From an uncultured Erythrobacter sp. (GTDB lineage Bacteria > Pseudomonadota > Alphaproteobacteria > Sphingomonadales > Sphingomonadaceae), in contig CANKYI010000001.1 in assembly GCA_947488085.1 (NCBI GenBank), positions 1-64,000 of the forward strand: 64,000 nucleotides of DNA. The letters are read 5' to 3'. Under the pieces are notes generated by a model, which was not told where the DNA came from, did no database searches, and worked only from the letters and a program-made list of their open reading frames with translations. Both the position numbers and the translations under genes were made by a program. Positions 44,606 through 53,370 of the stretch are shown piece by piece. Numbering within the stretch: position 1 is the stretch's first letter; each line of letters starts with the position of its first letter.

Positions 44606-45880
44606 TTAGTCTGCCTTTTTCAGACGTGATGCCGCACGTGCTCGTCGCCAAATGGCAAAGCCTGCGCCAATGAAGATCAATATGGTTCCGCCTGCGAAGG
44701 CTATGAGAGCCATGGGCAGTCGCGATGCAAAGGTGAGAGTGTCAACATTACCTGTCTTCCAGAACACCCACTCGCCTGCCAGCTGTGTTGCAAGCATCGG
44801 ATTGCCGGTTGAAAGGATGACAATCCCATCGCCAGTCGCCGGATCAAGCCGCGCTGAGGTGCTAATAGCCGGTTCGTTGCTGCCATCATGACCGATTATG
44901 AAGTCTCCGGAATTATTGGGCGCATAGAGCATTGTGCCGAGACCCCAAATGTCAGCGCCCATATCGGACGCATGGGGTGTGCGGATGAGCGCCAAGGTGT
45001 CTTGTGATAGCACCGGGTTCGCCGCATCCGGGGCCTGCGCTGCGACAAACTTTGCGAGATCCTCAGAGGTTGTAAAAAGAGACGTTGCAGCAAGTGCAGT
45101 GTACCAGCCGAATGGCTCAGTCGAGCCTGCGGGTCCGAAGTTCTCAGCCAGTCCAAGCTCGATCGCCTCGTCATGGTCAAAGGAGGTTCTCTCCATACCC
45201 AACGGGGCAAAAATACGCTCCTGCATATAGGCTCGAAATGGTTTGCCAGAGACCTCTTCGATCAGCAGCTGCAATATAGTGTATCCACCGCCTGAATAGG
45301 CAAAGCCTGAACCTGGTTCATTGCCCAGAATCGTCCGACCATCCTTGCCTGGCGAAGCGTCTGCGGCCTGCGTCAGTGATGCTTCAAGGGTCTGACGGGT
45401 TTGTGCTGTCGCAAATCCATCATAACCAAGACCGTCGGTCAGGCCTGCCGTGTGGCTCAGCAACCGCCGCACTGTGACACCCGAGGCATCGAACTCTGAA
45501 GTCGGCAATTGCCAGCGTGTGAGATAGTTTGAAACCGGGGCATCAAGGTCCACTTGCCCCTCTTCGACAAGCGCCATCACGCCCCATGCGGTGACCCATT
45601 TGCCCAGAGATGCGACTTGGAAAACGCTTTGGGCGTTCACCTCTTCACCTTTTGACAGATGAAAGTCTGCCACCGGCGCTCCGCCCTCAACCAGGATGAA
45701 GCTGATATTGCCTTGATTGTCTTGCTCGGCAACTTCCTTCGCTGCCAATTCAAACCCGGACAGTTCTCCCTTCTTCGCAATGGCACTCTTTCCCCAACCT
45801 TGGTCCAGGGCGGCAAAAACCAAGCTGCCCCAAACCACGATCGCTAGAATTGTGGAGGCGCCTAAAGCTGCATATCGCAT
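44606..45880 (-). CDS. membrane-anchored beta-lactamase-fold serine hydrolase
   Basis: At 424 residues from the ATG at 45880, two bases after the DUF1772 stop codon (the frame extends to 45982 without a good start). It has an N-terminal membrane anchor or signal (LGASTILAIVVWGSLVFAAL), SLGK catalytic motif (QVASLGKWVTAWG), YSG (FAYSGGGYTILQLL), HDG third motif (IIGHDGSNEPA), and a C-terminal membrane helix ending in a basic tail (LIFIGAGFAIWRRARAA). The enzyme domain should face the periplasm, held by one or two helices. This is the third serine hydrolase of the window, here beside a CPBP protease. Confidence 0.88.
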   Translation of the reverse strand: MRYAALGASTILAIVVWGSLVFAALDQGWGKSAIAKKGELSGFELAAKEVAEQDNQGNISFILVEGGAPVADFHLSKGEEVNAQSVFQVASLGKWVTAWGVMALVEEGQVDLDAPVSNYLTRWQLPTSEFDASGVTVRRLLSHTAGLTDGLGYDGFATAQTRQTLEASLTQAADASPGKDGRTILGNEPGSGFAYSGGGYTILQLLIEEVSGKPFRAYMQERIFAPLGMERTSFDHDEAIELGLAENFGPAGSTEPFGWYTALAATSLFTTSEDLAKFVAAQAPDAANPVLSQDTLALIRTPHASDMGADIWGLGTMLYAPNNSGDFIIGHDGSNEPAISTSARLDPATGDGIVILSTGNPMLATQLAGEWVFWKTGNVDTLTFASRLPMALIAFAGGTILIFIGAGFAIWRRARAASRLKKAD

Positions 45881-45882
45881 GA

Positions 45883-46386
45883 TTACACCTGTCCGCTTGT
45901 GATGAGTGTGATGGCGGCGATGATGTAGAGTCCGGCGGTAAGTACACTGCCTAAAGAACGGAAGTGATTTAGCCGGGTCCACTTCGCACCATATTCCATC
46001 CAGTAGTTCTGCGCTTCGAAACTGGTATGATCGACACTATCGAGCCTGTTGTTCATCGGCACATTGCCAAACATCGTCATCAGAAAGACGCTGGGGACGT
46101 AGACCAAGGCCGCTAGAACCAGTGTGACCAGCGCTGCACCTTCAAACGCCGCTATGCTGTAGAGCGCAAAGAGCACTGAAAAGACCGCTATAGAGAGGAT
46201 GCCAGCTACAAACTGGGTCTTGATCACATCGCGATTAATGTGTTGCATCGCCTCAATGCCACTTGCTGGTTCGGCCTTGAGCAGAGCGGACATGACGAAC
46301 TCTGAGAATGCAGAGAACACGCCTCCGATAACAGCGCTCCATAGCGCGAGGAGGAGGCAGAAAAAGAGGGGCCATTCATAGGTCAT
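45883..46386 (-). CDS. DUF1772 (anthrone oxygenase-like) membrane protein
   Basis: At 167 residues from the ATG at 46386, it overlaps the preceding NmrA-like gene by 4 bases. Four hydrophobic helices and the signatures GVFSAFSEFVMSALLKAEPA, GIEAMQHINRDVI, NVPMNNRLD and WTRLNHFRSLGSVLTAG match DUF1772, a family related to fungal anthrone oxygenases. Activity in bacteria is unproven. Co-occurrence with an NmrA-like SDR suggests a linked small-molecule oxidation (inference). Confidence 0.85.
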   Translation of the reverse strand: MTYEWPLFFCLLLALWSAVIGGVFSAFSEFVMSALLKAEPASGIEAMQHINRDVIKTQFVAGILSIAVFSVLFALYSIAAFEGAALVTLVLAALVYVPSVFLMTMFGNVPMNNRLDSVDHTSFEAQNYWMEYGAKWTRLNHFRSLGSVLTAGLYIIAAITLITSGQV

Positions 46387-47228
46387 GCTGCTACCCTCCA
46401 TGCACCGGTTGCAGCCACATTACGGGCGTAGTCTGCGAAGTCCTTGGGAGCACGGCCAAGCGCTCGGTCAATGCCATCAGTCAGATGTGCATTGCGACCA
46501 TCGAGGACGGTCGAGAACAGATAGTCGAGCATCCACACGACATCATTGGGCGCGCCAGAATTGCTAAGCCCTTCGATAAAGGCATCATGCGGCACGTCGA
46601 CAAAGGCGATTTCGCGGTCAGTCGCAGCAGACAGGTCTGCTGCAATATCGGCCATCGTCATCAAGCGTGGGCCAGTGACCTCATAAATCTCACCATCGTG
46701 CCCATCTTCACTAAGCGCAGCGACCGCGACATCGGCGATGTCATCGACATCGACAAAGGGCTCGGGCGTGTCGCCTGCCGGCAGTGTAATTGCTCCGCCA
46801 AGTACCATGTCAATGAAAGCGCCTTCGGAGAAATTCTGGCTGAACCAGCTTGCACGCACAACCGTCCATTCAAGACCGCTGTCAGCGACGATCTGTTCGC
46901 AAGCCTGCGCTTCCTCCTCGCCGCGACCAGACAGAATAACGAGGCGTTTTACACCGTTTAACTTGGCGCGCCAGACCAGAGCGCTGATCGCATCCTTTGC
47001 CCCCGGCATTGCCAGATCGGGTGAGTAAGTGATGTAGATGTTCGAGACGCCATCGAGCGCAGCATCCCAGCCCGCTTCGTTGTTCCAGTCGAACGAAGGG
47101 AGGGACGAACGCGATCCGATGCGTACGCCTTGACCCTTTTGGAGCAGACGATCAGCAACTCTTTTGCCGGTCTTTCCGGTTGCACCGATCACCAGAGTGA
47201 TCGGGACGTTGTCGATTTGAGAGGTCAT
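46383..47228 (-). CDS. NmrA-like NAD(P)-binding protein
   Basis: The 281-residue protein starts MTSQIDNVPITLVIGATGKTG. It has the NmrA/QOR2-type layout: Rossmann motif, VKRLVILSGRGEEEAQACEQ, WTVVRASWFSQNFSEGAFID, PFVDVDDIADVAVAAL and YEVTGPRLMTMADIAADLS. Relatives reduce quinones or sense NADP. It leads the DUF1772-serine hydrolase-CPBP-pirin group and lies 95 bases downstream of the AraC regulator gene on the same strand. Confidence 0.88.
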   Translation of the reverse strand: MTSQIDNVPITLVIGATGKTGKRVADRLLQKGQGVRIGSRSSLPSFDWNNEAGWDAALDGVSNIYITYSPDLAMPGAKDAISALVWRAKLNGVKRLVILSGRGEEEAQACEQIVADSGLEWTVVRASWFSQNFSEGAFIDMVLGGAITLPAGDTPEPFVDVDDIADVAVAALSEDGHDGEIYEVTGPRLMTMADIAADLSAATDREIAFVDVPHDAFIEGLSNSGAPNDVVWMLDYLFSTVLDGRNAHLTDGIDRALGRAPKDFADYARNVAATGAWRVAA

Positions 47229-47323
47229 ATGCTTGTTCCTGTTTGTTGGAGGCAAGCATGGAATAAGTCAGGAGCGGCAGCTTCTCTTGCCTTAGCACGA
47301 CAAGGTTTGTGCAGATGGCGTCA

Positions 47324-48343
47324 TCAGTTTGACGTAGCGCCGACGCGATATGAGCGAGGCGTTTCACCGGCCCAGCGCTTGAACGCACGCGTGAAGCCGC
47401 TCTGCTCTGCAAAGCCGGTGAGAAAGGCAACCTCCGCGAGGCTGTAGTTCGTTTCGCGCAATAGCTGTTGCGAGAGCTCTCTGCGCGCCTGATCCACAAG
47501 ACTTTGGAACGACTTGTCCTGAGCAGAAAGCCTTCGCTGCAAAGTGCGCGCGCTCATCCCAAGCGATCCTGCGACGGCTGAAAGCGTTGGCACGCCTTCG
47601 CTCAGCATTTTGGCAACAGCCAGACGCACCCGCTTATCGAGGCTTTCTGGCTCGGCTTGCTTAGCAAGCTCTGCCTCAAGATGTTGGTCAAAGAATTGAG
47701 CGATAGTCTCATCACCCAGCTTGTTGGGCACATCGAGGCTTGCCCCGCTTACCAACAATCCATCTCGCCCTGAGTTAAAATAAACAGGGCAGTTAAAGTG
47801 CCTCTCATAAACAGCGGGATCACCGCGCGCGCCGTGCTTGAAGAAGACACCTAGCTGTTGAAAGGGCTGGGAGGCGACCTCCCGGCATATGGTCATGACC
47901 GAGGACATGCTGGCTTCGTTTGAAAGAAGCATACCCGGCCCAGCATTCCCCGACTTATCCAGACTGAAGAACCAACCTTCATTACCTTGTTCAAGGCTGT
48001 AGGTCTCCGCGTTGCCAAGGACATGGCCATAGCGCGCCGATCTCGCAAACGAACCGCGCAGGTCTGGCGCAGATTTCCATGCAAGACCGAACGCGCCATA
48101 CTCATCACTCTTCATCGTGGCGCCGATGCGGAGCGGCAAAGTCAATCCATCAGGATCGCGTTGCGCCAGGATTGCAAAGAAATCATAAAACTGATCCGCA
48201 GCCACCATCAGTTTGGGGTCTATTGTCCCGTCGGCTGGAACACCCATGCCCTCGAGCAGATCGCATGTTTCAACACCTCCTCCAACATGGGAGAGAACCT
48301 TGTGAACATACAGCGATGTAATCTGGCTCATTGTATGCCCCAT
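47324..48343 (-). CDS. AraC family transcriptional regulator
   Basis: The 339-residue protein has an N-terminal arabinose-binding-type domain of the OruR/VirS kind (YVHKVLSHVGGGVETCDLLE...) and a C-terminal double helix-turn-helix (VPTLSAVAGSLGMSARTLQR, YSLAEVAFLTGFAEQSGFTR, RAFKRWAGETPRSYR). In this subfamily the regulator commonly sits next to the SDR or oxygenase genes it controls, so it probably activates the downstream NmrA-like operon. ATG 48343 and an ATG four codons later both fit as starts. Confidence 0.9.
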   Translation of the reverse strand: MGHTMSQITSLYVHKVLSHVGGGVETCDLLEGMGVPADGTIDPKLMVAADQFYDFFAILAQRDPDGLTLPLRIGATMKSDEYGAFGLAWKSAPDLRGSFARSARYGHVLGNAETYSLEQGNEGWFFSLDKSGNAGPGMLLSNEASMSSVMTICREVASQPFQQLGVFFKHGARGDPAVYERHFNCPVYFNSGRDGLLVSGASLDVPNKLGDETIAQFFDQHLEAELAKQAEPESLDKRVRLAVAKMLSEGVPTLSAVAGSLGMSARTLQRRLSAQDKSFQSLVDQARRELSQQLLRETNYSLAEVAFLTGFAEQSGFTRAFKRWAGETPRSYRVGATSN

Positions 48344-48733
48344 TAGTCTGGGGGCAATTTATCAACTGCGCCAATGACCGCAAGCTAGGCATCAAGCCGA
48401 AGGTGAACCGCGGTGAATATCAGATAGGTGGCGGCGGCGCGCGCAACTACCTTGTGCGAATTGATGGAAGAGGATTGAGGCACCGGCCGAGCCTAGCTCT
48501 CTTTTGCCTCGCTTGGAGAAGTGACCGGAATGTCCGCTTTCACCCCAGAAGCTGCCGTAAACTAAGCCAAATGCAGCGACTGCTTTCGGACATGTGAATT
48601 TCATCTCCCTATGTCCGAAACTGGGGCGCAAAGCGGACGCTGTGCTTGGGCGTTGAAGCTCGCGGCGCTTGCTTTCGTATACGATCATGGGGCGCCTCGT
48701 GTAGCGATCAACGGTTGCCTTTTGTGTCCACAA
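48344..48733. other. 390-base region with dispersed GCGGACAT motifs
   Basis: No convincing gene. It has three copies of the recurring intergenic sequence: AATGTCCGCTTTC (48529-48541), TTCGGACATG (about 48587) and ATGTCCGAAACTGGGGCGCA ending in AAAGCGGAC (about 48610-48640). Some copies are in opposite orientation and could pair. Confidence 0.4.
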
Positions 48734-50068
48734 TCAATCCGCATGATTGGTGACCAGTTGTTCGTCGCCGACGCGAGCGAGCAGGCAGAACAGCAATCCA
48801 ATCACGCTGGTCGCGCTCATAAACAGATAGGTTGCAGAATAGCCGCCCATCTCGATCACAAAGCCGGAATTTGCCGAGTAGATGGAGCGCGCGAAATTGG
48901 CGCTGGCCATAAACAATGCGAACTGTGTTGCGGCGACCGCTGGGTTGCAAATGCGCATCGCCCAAGTGATCAAAGTGATCGTGCCGGAAAGCGCCAGAGC
49001 ATAGATTGCCCCGTCATAGATCATAAATGCGGTGTCGCCTTGCCAGCTTGGCAAACTCAGACCTGCGGCAGTGGAAAGGATCGCCACGGCTGCCACTTGT
49101 ACGAGCACCGCTCTGGAAAGGCCGAGCCACAGCACAAGTGGGACTGGCAGTATTAAAGCTGCACCAGCAGCAATCAGATTGAGCGCGCCTCGTAAATTGG
49201 AATAGGCTTCGCTGCTCCATCCTAAATGTTGCACTGCCAAAGTAGGGGAAACAGAGTCCGCGAATGCAAAGGGCGCTTGGACAAACGCAAGACCTGCGAG
49301 GAATAGCAGTACATGGCGATTGAATAGGGACCGGCCCACGCGGCTAATGATCGGCCAGAACGCATCCTGTTGACGCTCTAGACATTCGGGCGACGGGGTC
49401 CCTGTGGACCAGGGCATAAGGCGTTCGCCGGGCCGTTCGCGAAAGATGCCAACAAAAACGCTCGCCACTCCGACAAGGCTCGCCAAAACCAACGCGGTTG
49501 TCGTGACATCGCCCGACATCAGCAAGCTGCCGGCGATCACGCTGCTTATCGCGATGCCCGCCGATTGGCTTGCAAACATAACACTGTTGATGGCGGTGCG
49601 TTCGCTATTGGGAACAATGTCCACCGCCAAACCATCGACCGCCACATCGTTGAACGCGGCGCAAAGGTTCAAAACGAAACACAAGCCCGAGAGCAGCGCG
49701 ATATCGCTGGCCGTCGGCGCAAGCGCCGCCATGACCAACAAAGTGGCCATCATCAGGCCTTGTGCCGCGAGGATCCAGCTCCGCCTGCGCCCCATTGGCT
49801 TGAAGGTGAAACGATCCATCAGCAACCCGTTGAAGAGCTTTGCTGACCAAGGTAGCAGCGCAAAGGCGACAAAGGCCCCAATTTCCACCGGCGTGGCACC
49901 TTGCGCTGCGAGCCAAGCGGTCAGCGCCACCGTCGTCAATCCAACAGGCACGCCTTGCAGGAAATAGAGCACCATTATCGTCGCAAAGCGGGCTGGCTTG
50001 CTTGTCGTAAGTGCCGGAATATTTTCTATTCGCACAGGCGTCGCCGCCGCAGCCACTGACTGAGTCAT
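48734..50068 (-). CDS. AmpG-like MFS transporter
   Basis: The 444-residue protein has about 12 membrane helices. IMVLYFLQGVPVGLTTVALT and LPWSAKLFNGLLMDRF, PMGRRRSWILAAQGLM and NDVAVDGLAVDIVPNSER match the AmpG/PTR2-like branch of MFS permeases, including the conserved D(V/I)A.DG. AmpG itself imports muropeptides; in this broader group the substrate is uncertain. It lies 81 bases downstream of a small exported protein gene with a terminator hairpin between them. Confidence 0.85.
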   Translation of the reverse strand: MTQSVAAAATPVRIENIPALTTSKPARFATIMVLYFLQGVPVGLTTVALTAWLAAQGATPVEIGAFVAFALLPWSAKLFNGLLMDRFTFKPMGRRRSWILAAQGLMMATLLVMAALAPTASDIALLSGLCFVLNLCAAFNDVAVDGLAVDIVPNSERTAINSVMFASQSAGIAISSVIAGSLLMSGDVTTTALVLASLVGVASVFVGIFRERPGERLMPWSTGTPSPECLERQQDAFWPIISRVGRSLFNRHVLLFLAGLAFVQAPFAFADSVSPTLAVQHLGWSSEAYSNLRGALNLIAAGAALILPVPLVLWLGLSRAVLVQVAAVAILSTAAGLSLPSWQGDTAFMIYDGAIYALALSGTITLITWAMRICNPAVAATQFALFMASANFARSIYSANSGFVIEMGGYSATYLFMSATSVIGLLFCLLARVGDEQLVTNHAD

Positions 50069-50094
50069 GGGATCTCTCGCTTGTTGCTGAAAAG

Positions 50095-50129
50095 CCCGGC
50101 GGACACTCGGGACTGGTGAGTATCCGCCG
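50095..50129 (-). terminator. Rho-independent-like terminator between exported protein and transporter genes
   Basis: CCGGCGGA (50095-50102) and TCCGCCGG (50122-50129) form a perfect 8-base stem. On the minus strand it is followed by GGGCTTTT. It would end or reduce transcription from the small exported protein gene into the transporter gene. Confidence 0.6.
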
Positions 50130-50149
50130 GACTTAAGGACACCGCAGAA

Positions 50150-50602
50150 TTAGCGCGGTGTGTACTCTTGAAGTAGCATGCTGCCTTGCACTGTCCGATA
50201 TTCGGCGCGATTGCCGCTTTCTGCGATCAGTTGTTCCTGACTGCGGCTGCGTTCATCCCATGCCGCGTAGGCAGCTGTGCGCCGTGCTTGCTCCGCCGCA
50301 TCTGGCAGGCTGGTGAATGTCGTCATCAGATAGATATGCGGCTCACCATCGCGCGGGTTGATGTTGACCATGATTTTGTAGTCGCTGATCCACCCTTGGG
50401 ATTTCGCGAATTCTTGCGCCGTAACCCATTGATCGGCGAGATGCTGAGCATACTTAAACTCACCGCCATCACTCACAAAAATGCCGGACACGTCAGTATA
50501 ATCACCCGGCGCCAGCGGAAAGTCTTGAGCCATTGCAGGTGCTGCGAAAGGCAATGTCACGGCCAAAGCGGCAGCAGTCATCAGAGTTTTGAAGGTTTTC
50601 AT
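50150..50602 (-). CDS. small exported protein of unknown function
   Basis: The 150-residue protein starts MKTFKTLMTAAALAVTLPFA with a signal peptide ending APAMAQD. The mature domain (GDYTDVSGIFVSDGGEFKYA, AQEFAKSQGWISDYKIMVNI, HIYLMTTFTSLPDAAEQARR, YRTVQGSMLLQEYTPR) has an alpha/beta pattern reminiscent of dimeric ferredoxin-fold (NIPSNAP/ABM-like) proteins, but I do not recognise a named family. No cysteines are seen. The start at 50602 replaces a longer frame without a signal peptide. Confidence 0.7.
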   Translation of the reverse strand: MKTFKTLMTAAALAVTLPFAAPAMAQDFPLAPGDYTDVSGIFVSDGGEFKYAQHLADQWVTAQEFAKSQGWISDYKIMVNINPRDGEPHIYLMTTFTSLPDAAEQARRTAAYAAWDERSRSQEQLIAESGNRAEYRTVQGSMLLQEYTPR

Positions 50603-50872
50603 TGGTTTCCCCATTCGTATTGTCGCAATTGGTGACTGTGCCAAAAGGCACAGGTCCCAATCAGGTGTGGTGCGACCCACGTGAGGAGCAGGCAAAGCGC
50701 TGCCATTGCCCGGTGAACATGCGTTCACAAGGCCCTCATAAAACGGCTATTTTTGTATTTCCCCGCTGCAACATGAATGCCTTGCCGTTGCCCTGATCGT
50801 CAACGGGTCAGAGCGTCAAAAAAACGTCAATTCATCGGTGTTCAGGCCAACTGGGCGCCAATCGAGCGACAC
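50603..50872. other. intergenic region between regulator and exported protein genes
   Basis: 270 bases, presumed promoter of the exported protein gene. No RNA, repeat or clear terminator was noticed. Confidence 0.35.
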
Positions 50873-52957
50873 TCAGGACAGGCGAGGGTCCGATGGGATG
50901 AGGTCGGGCCAACCAAATCGGTTCCAAGCCTCGACCATGCCAGTCTTCTCGGCAAACGCCATAAAGTCCGGATGTCGGATCGTTCGATTGATTGGATCAA
51001 TATCAATCCAAAGGGTCATCAGACCGAACATATTGGCTGGGTGGATGCATTTTGAATATATCTTCATTGCCAAATCGGCATGGCCCATCCAGATCGCGGG
51101 AAAGACGATCGAGGAATCGTATGGGTCTTGCATGGTGGCATGAAGACCGTGAAGCAATTGACTGTAGGCGGCGTGATCGGCTTCTTCGCCGCTGTAGATT
51201 CCTCGTGATGCCAATCTGAAATAGCCATCGCGAGCTGTTTCATCCATGGGCGCAACGCCGGGCGGTCGCATAAAGATCGTGTCGAGATAGAAGCGGCTAT
51301 CATAGTGGCTCTTTATCGCCGCTTCGCGGTCACCCATCGCCAACTGCACAATCGCAAGGAATATGCCTGGCGCGCCCATGTCCACGGTCCTTTGGCCAAC
51401 TCTGCGTGCCTTTTCTAGCTCACCCAAACCAAGGTAGGCGGCCGTGAGCATCACCAAATTGCGCCAATAAATCGGGTCCCGGTCCACAGCCTCTTCGATA
51501 TAGGGCAATGCCTCTTTAGTTTTTCCCAGATAAAGCAGGCAGGAACCAAGCCGCGAGGCGACATCCGAATTGTTGGGGTCGCGGGCATAGGCCTCCAGCG
51601 CCAACTCAAGTCCGTGCGCCGGATTGAACTGGGTCCATGCATGAACACCCATCACCGAAAAAGCGTGACCTTGGCCCGGGTCCAGAGCAATGGCTTTTTC
51701 GGCACAAGCTGCGCCTTCGGCTGATTGCTCGATCCGCCGAAGACTGGGTGTGATTGCGGCGGTCATGATGTGCGCATCGGCCAAAGCGGTCCAGCATTCT
51801 GCGAATTCCGGATCAATCTCGAGTGCCTTCTCCAGCAGTTCGATGCCGCGTGCCAGTGCCCCGTCGATTCCGATCTTTTGTCTAAGGGCGCTTCCCTGCA
51901 AGTAAAGCGCATAGGCTTCGCGGTCGGCGGTCATCCTGCGCGTGGGCGCCGATGTAATTGATTTTCCCAGCGCTTTACCGATCGAAGCGATGACGTTCGA
52001 ACCGATTACTTTACGCCCCTCGAAGAACTCGGAGACGGATCCAGTGACCACATCCGACCACATTTCTGTACCCGATGTCCCTTCGATAAGAGCGACCCGC
52101 ACTTCCAACTTGTCGGCTCTTCGCCGTACGCTCCCTTCGACCAAGTGAGAGGCGCCCAGTGCAGCCGCCATTTGGGGCACCGTCCCGCCTTCTTCCGTGA
52201 CTTTTGCGATCGACGTTCGACCAACCAAAGCTATCCCTGCAACGCTGCTGAGCCGGGAGGACAATTCATCGATCACGCCGTCGGCCAGGAACAATCCGTC
52301 TACGAGATTCTCGTCCTCGCCAAACGGGAGCACAGCGATGACGGTTTGTGTCGGCGCGTGCGTGGCAGCTTTAAGCATCGGAAAGCGTGCCTTCGACGCC
52401 TCTAACAAACGCTCTTGCACGCCTGCGTGAGCGCGATCCATCGCAGCCGCCAATGCCGATTTGATCCGCGTATCAATATGTTCCCGACGCGCGGCAAGCC
52501 AAGCGTCGAACGCTGGGTTGAGTGAAACCCCTTGCAGCAGCATCAGATTGCCAATCGCAAGCACGTGCTCGATCCCTTGGTCCCACTCGCCTTCGCTCAG
52601 CGCCGTCTCAAGGTCAGTAAGGTCGCTGCTCAGCTTGTCCGTTCCGAGCGAGACTTCGTGTCGGGCGATGGTGAGTGCGCCAATCCCATGGTCGTCCAAA
52701 TGTTTGCGCAGATCGAGCAGACATTGCCGCAAGCTCGCCTTGGCCTGTGCAGGAAAACGATCATGCCATAATAACCGGGTCAGGGCGTCACGGTCTATCG
52801 AATGGTCTGGTTGTAAAAACAGGATCGCCAACACCAAAGCCGCACGGCGGTTTTTGAGTTCGACGGCGACGCCTGCATAGGTTTGCACCCGGAATTCACC
52901 GAACAAAGACCCTGTCAGCTCAGCATACGCCGGAGCCCTTGTGCTTTTGTGATCCAA
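50873..52957 (-). CDS. winged-helix regulator with TolB-like and TPR regions
   Basis: The 694-residue protein (TTG start is the earliest) begins with a SARP-like winged-helix domain (FRVQTYAGVAVELKNRRAAL, ALTRLLWHDRFPAQAKASLR) and a BTAD-like helical part. Residues 185-300 resemble the TolB/FlgO-like N-terminal domain found in adenylate-cyclase-type proteins (TVIAVLPFGEDENLVDGLFL, LGASHLVEGSVRRR, WSDVVTGSVSEFF). TPR repeats follow (AECWTALADAHI, NSDVASRLGSCLLYLGKTKE). It is a cytosolic multi-domain regulator of a type common in Alphaproteobacteria, with unknown signal. It diverges from the Nramp-like/mannonate dehydratase operon, its probable target. Confidence 0.85.
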   Translation of the reverse strand: MDHKSTRAPAYAELTGSLFGEFRVQTYAGVAVELKNRRAALVLAILFLQPDHSIDRDALTRLLWHDRFPAQAKASLRQCLLDLRKHLDDHGIGALTIARHEVSLGTDKLSSDLTDLETALSEGEWDQGIEHVLAIGNLMLLQGVSLNPAFDAWLAARREHIDTRIKSALAAAMDRAHAGVQERLLEASKARFPMLKAATHAPTQTVIAVLPFGEDENLVDGLFLADGVIDELSSRLSSVAGIALVGRTSIAKVTEEGGTVPQMAAALGASHLVEGSVRRRADKLEVRVALIEGTSGTEMWSDVVTGSVSEFFEGRKVIGSNVIASIGKALGKSITSAPTRRMTADREAYALYLQGSALRQKIGIDGALARGIELLEKALEIDPEFAECWTALADAHIMTAAITPSLRRIEQSAEGAACAEKAIALDPGQGHAFSVMGVHAWTQFNPAHGLELALEAYARDPNNSDVASRLGSCLLYLGKTKEALPYIEEAVDRDPIYWRNLVMLTAAYLGLGELEKARRVGQRTVDMGAPGIFLAIVQLAMGDREAAIKSHYDSRFYLDTIFMRPPGVAPMDETARDGYFRLASRGIYSGEEADHAAYSQLLHGLHATMQDPYDSSIVFPAIWMGHADLAMKIYSKCIHPANMFGLMTLWIDIDPINRTIRHPDFMAFAEKTGMVEAWNRFGWPDLIPSDPRLS

Positions 52958-53370
52958 TAAGTCAGCCCCCGAGCATTTTCATACCGGTCACATATGCGTT
53001 TGCAAGTAGATTTGGGGGCGAAGGAGAGACCGTGAAGAGGCGATGTCCAAGATGCGGACCTTGCTTTTTTTATGGCGACGCGATGACATCAGACCCTCTT
53101 AGACGATCAGGTTTACGACATCCGCGATAACATCAGATCCTTCGCGGCAAGGGTAAGACTTTCGTCCGCGACTGAGCTGTGAGCGGAAGGGCAGCTTTCC
53201 CGGGCAATTGCTAGAACCAGACATTTGCGCAAACGACCAAGTGAAGGCATGTCCGATTTGGTCTGCGCGCAGCAGAAGCGGACAACTTCCACAATTGCCC
53301 GAACGCCTATCGACATTGAGGGCGCCGAAAAATACACCTCTGCAGCAAGATAGAGGGGCGGGGAGGTTTA
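52958..53370. promoter_or_regulatory. 413-base divergent promoter region with a spaced repeat
   Basis: GATGACATCAGACCCT (53082) and GATAACATCAGATCCT (53126) match at 14 of 16 positions and lie 44 bases apart, about four helical turns. Each contains a GATNACATC near-palindrome. They are candidate operators for the neighbouring winged-helix regulator. AAGCGGAC of the dispersed motif occurs at about 53274. GGGAGG just before 53371 is the ribosome-binding site for the transporter. Confidence 0.4.

Noticed and set aside
48611..49156. 181-codon plus-strand frame opposite the MFS transporter end
   Set aside because: It is the antisense shadow of transmembrane codons and contains no domain.
53113..53337. 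74-codon minus-strand frame in the promoter region of the Nramp-like gene
   Set aside because: It covers the repeated operator-like sequences and has no domain or start signal.
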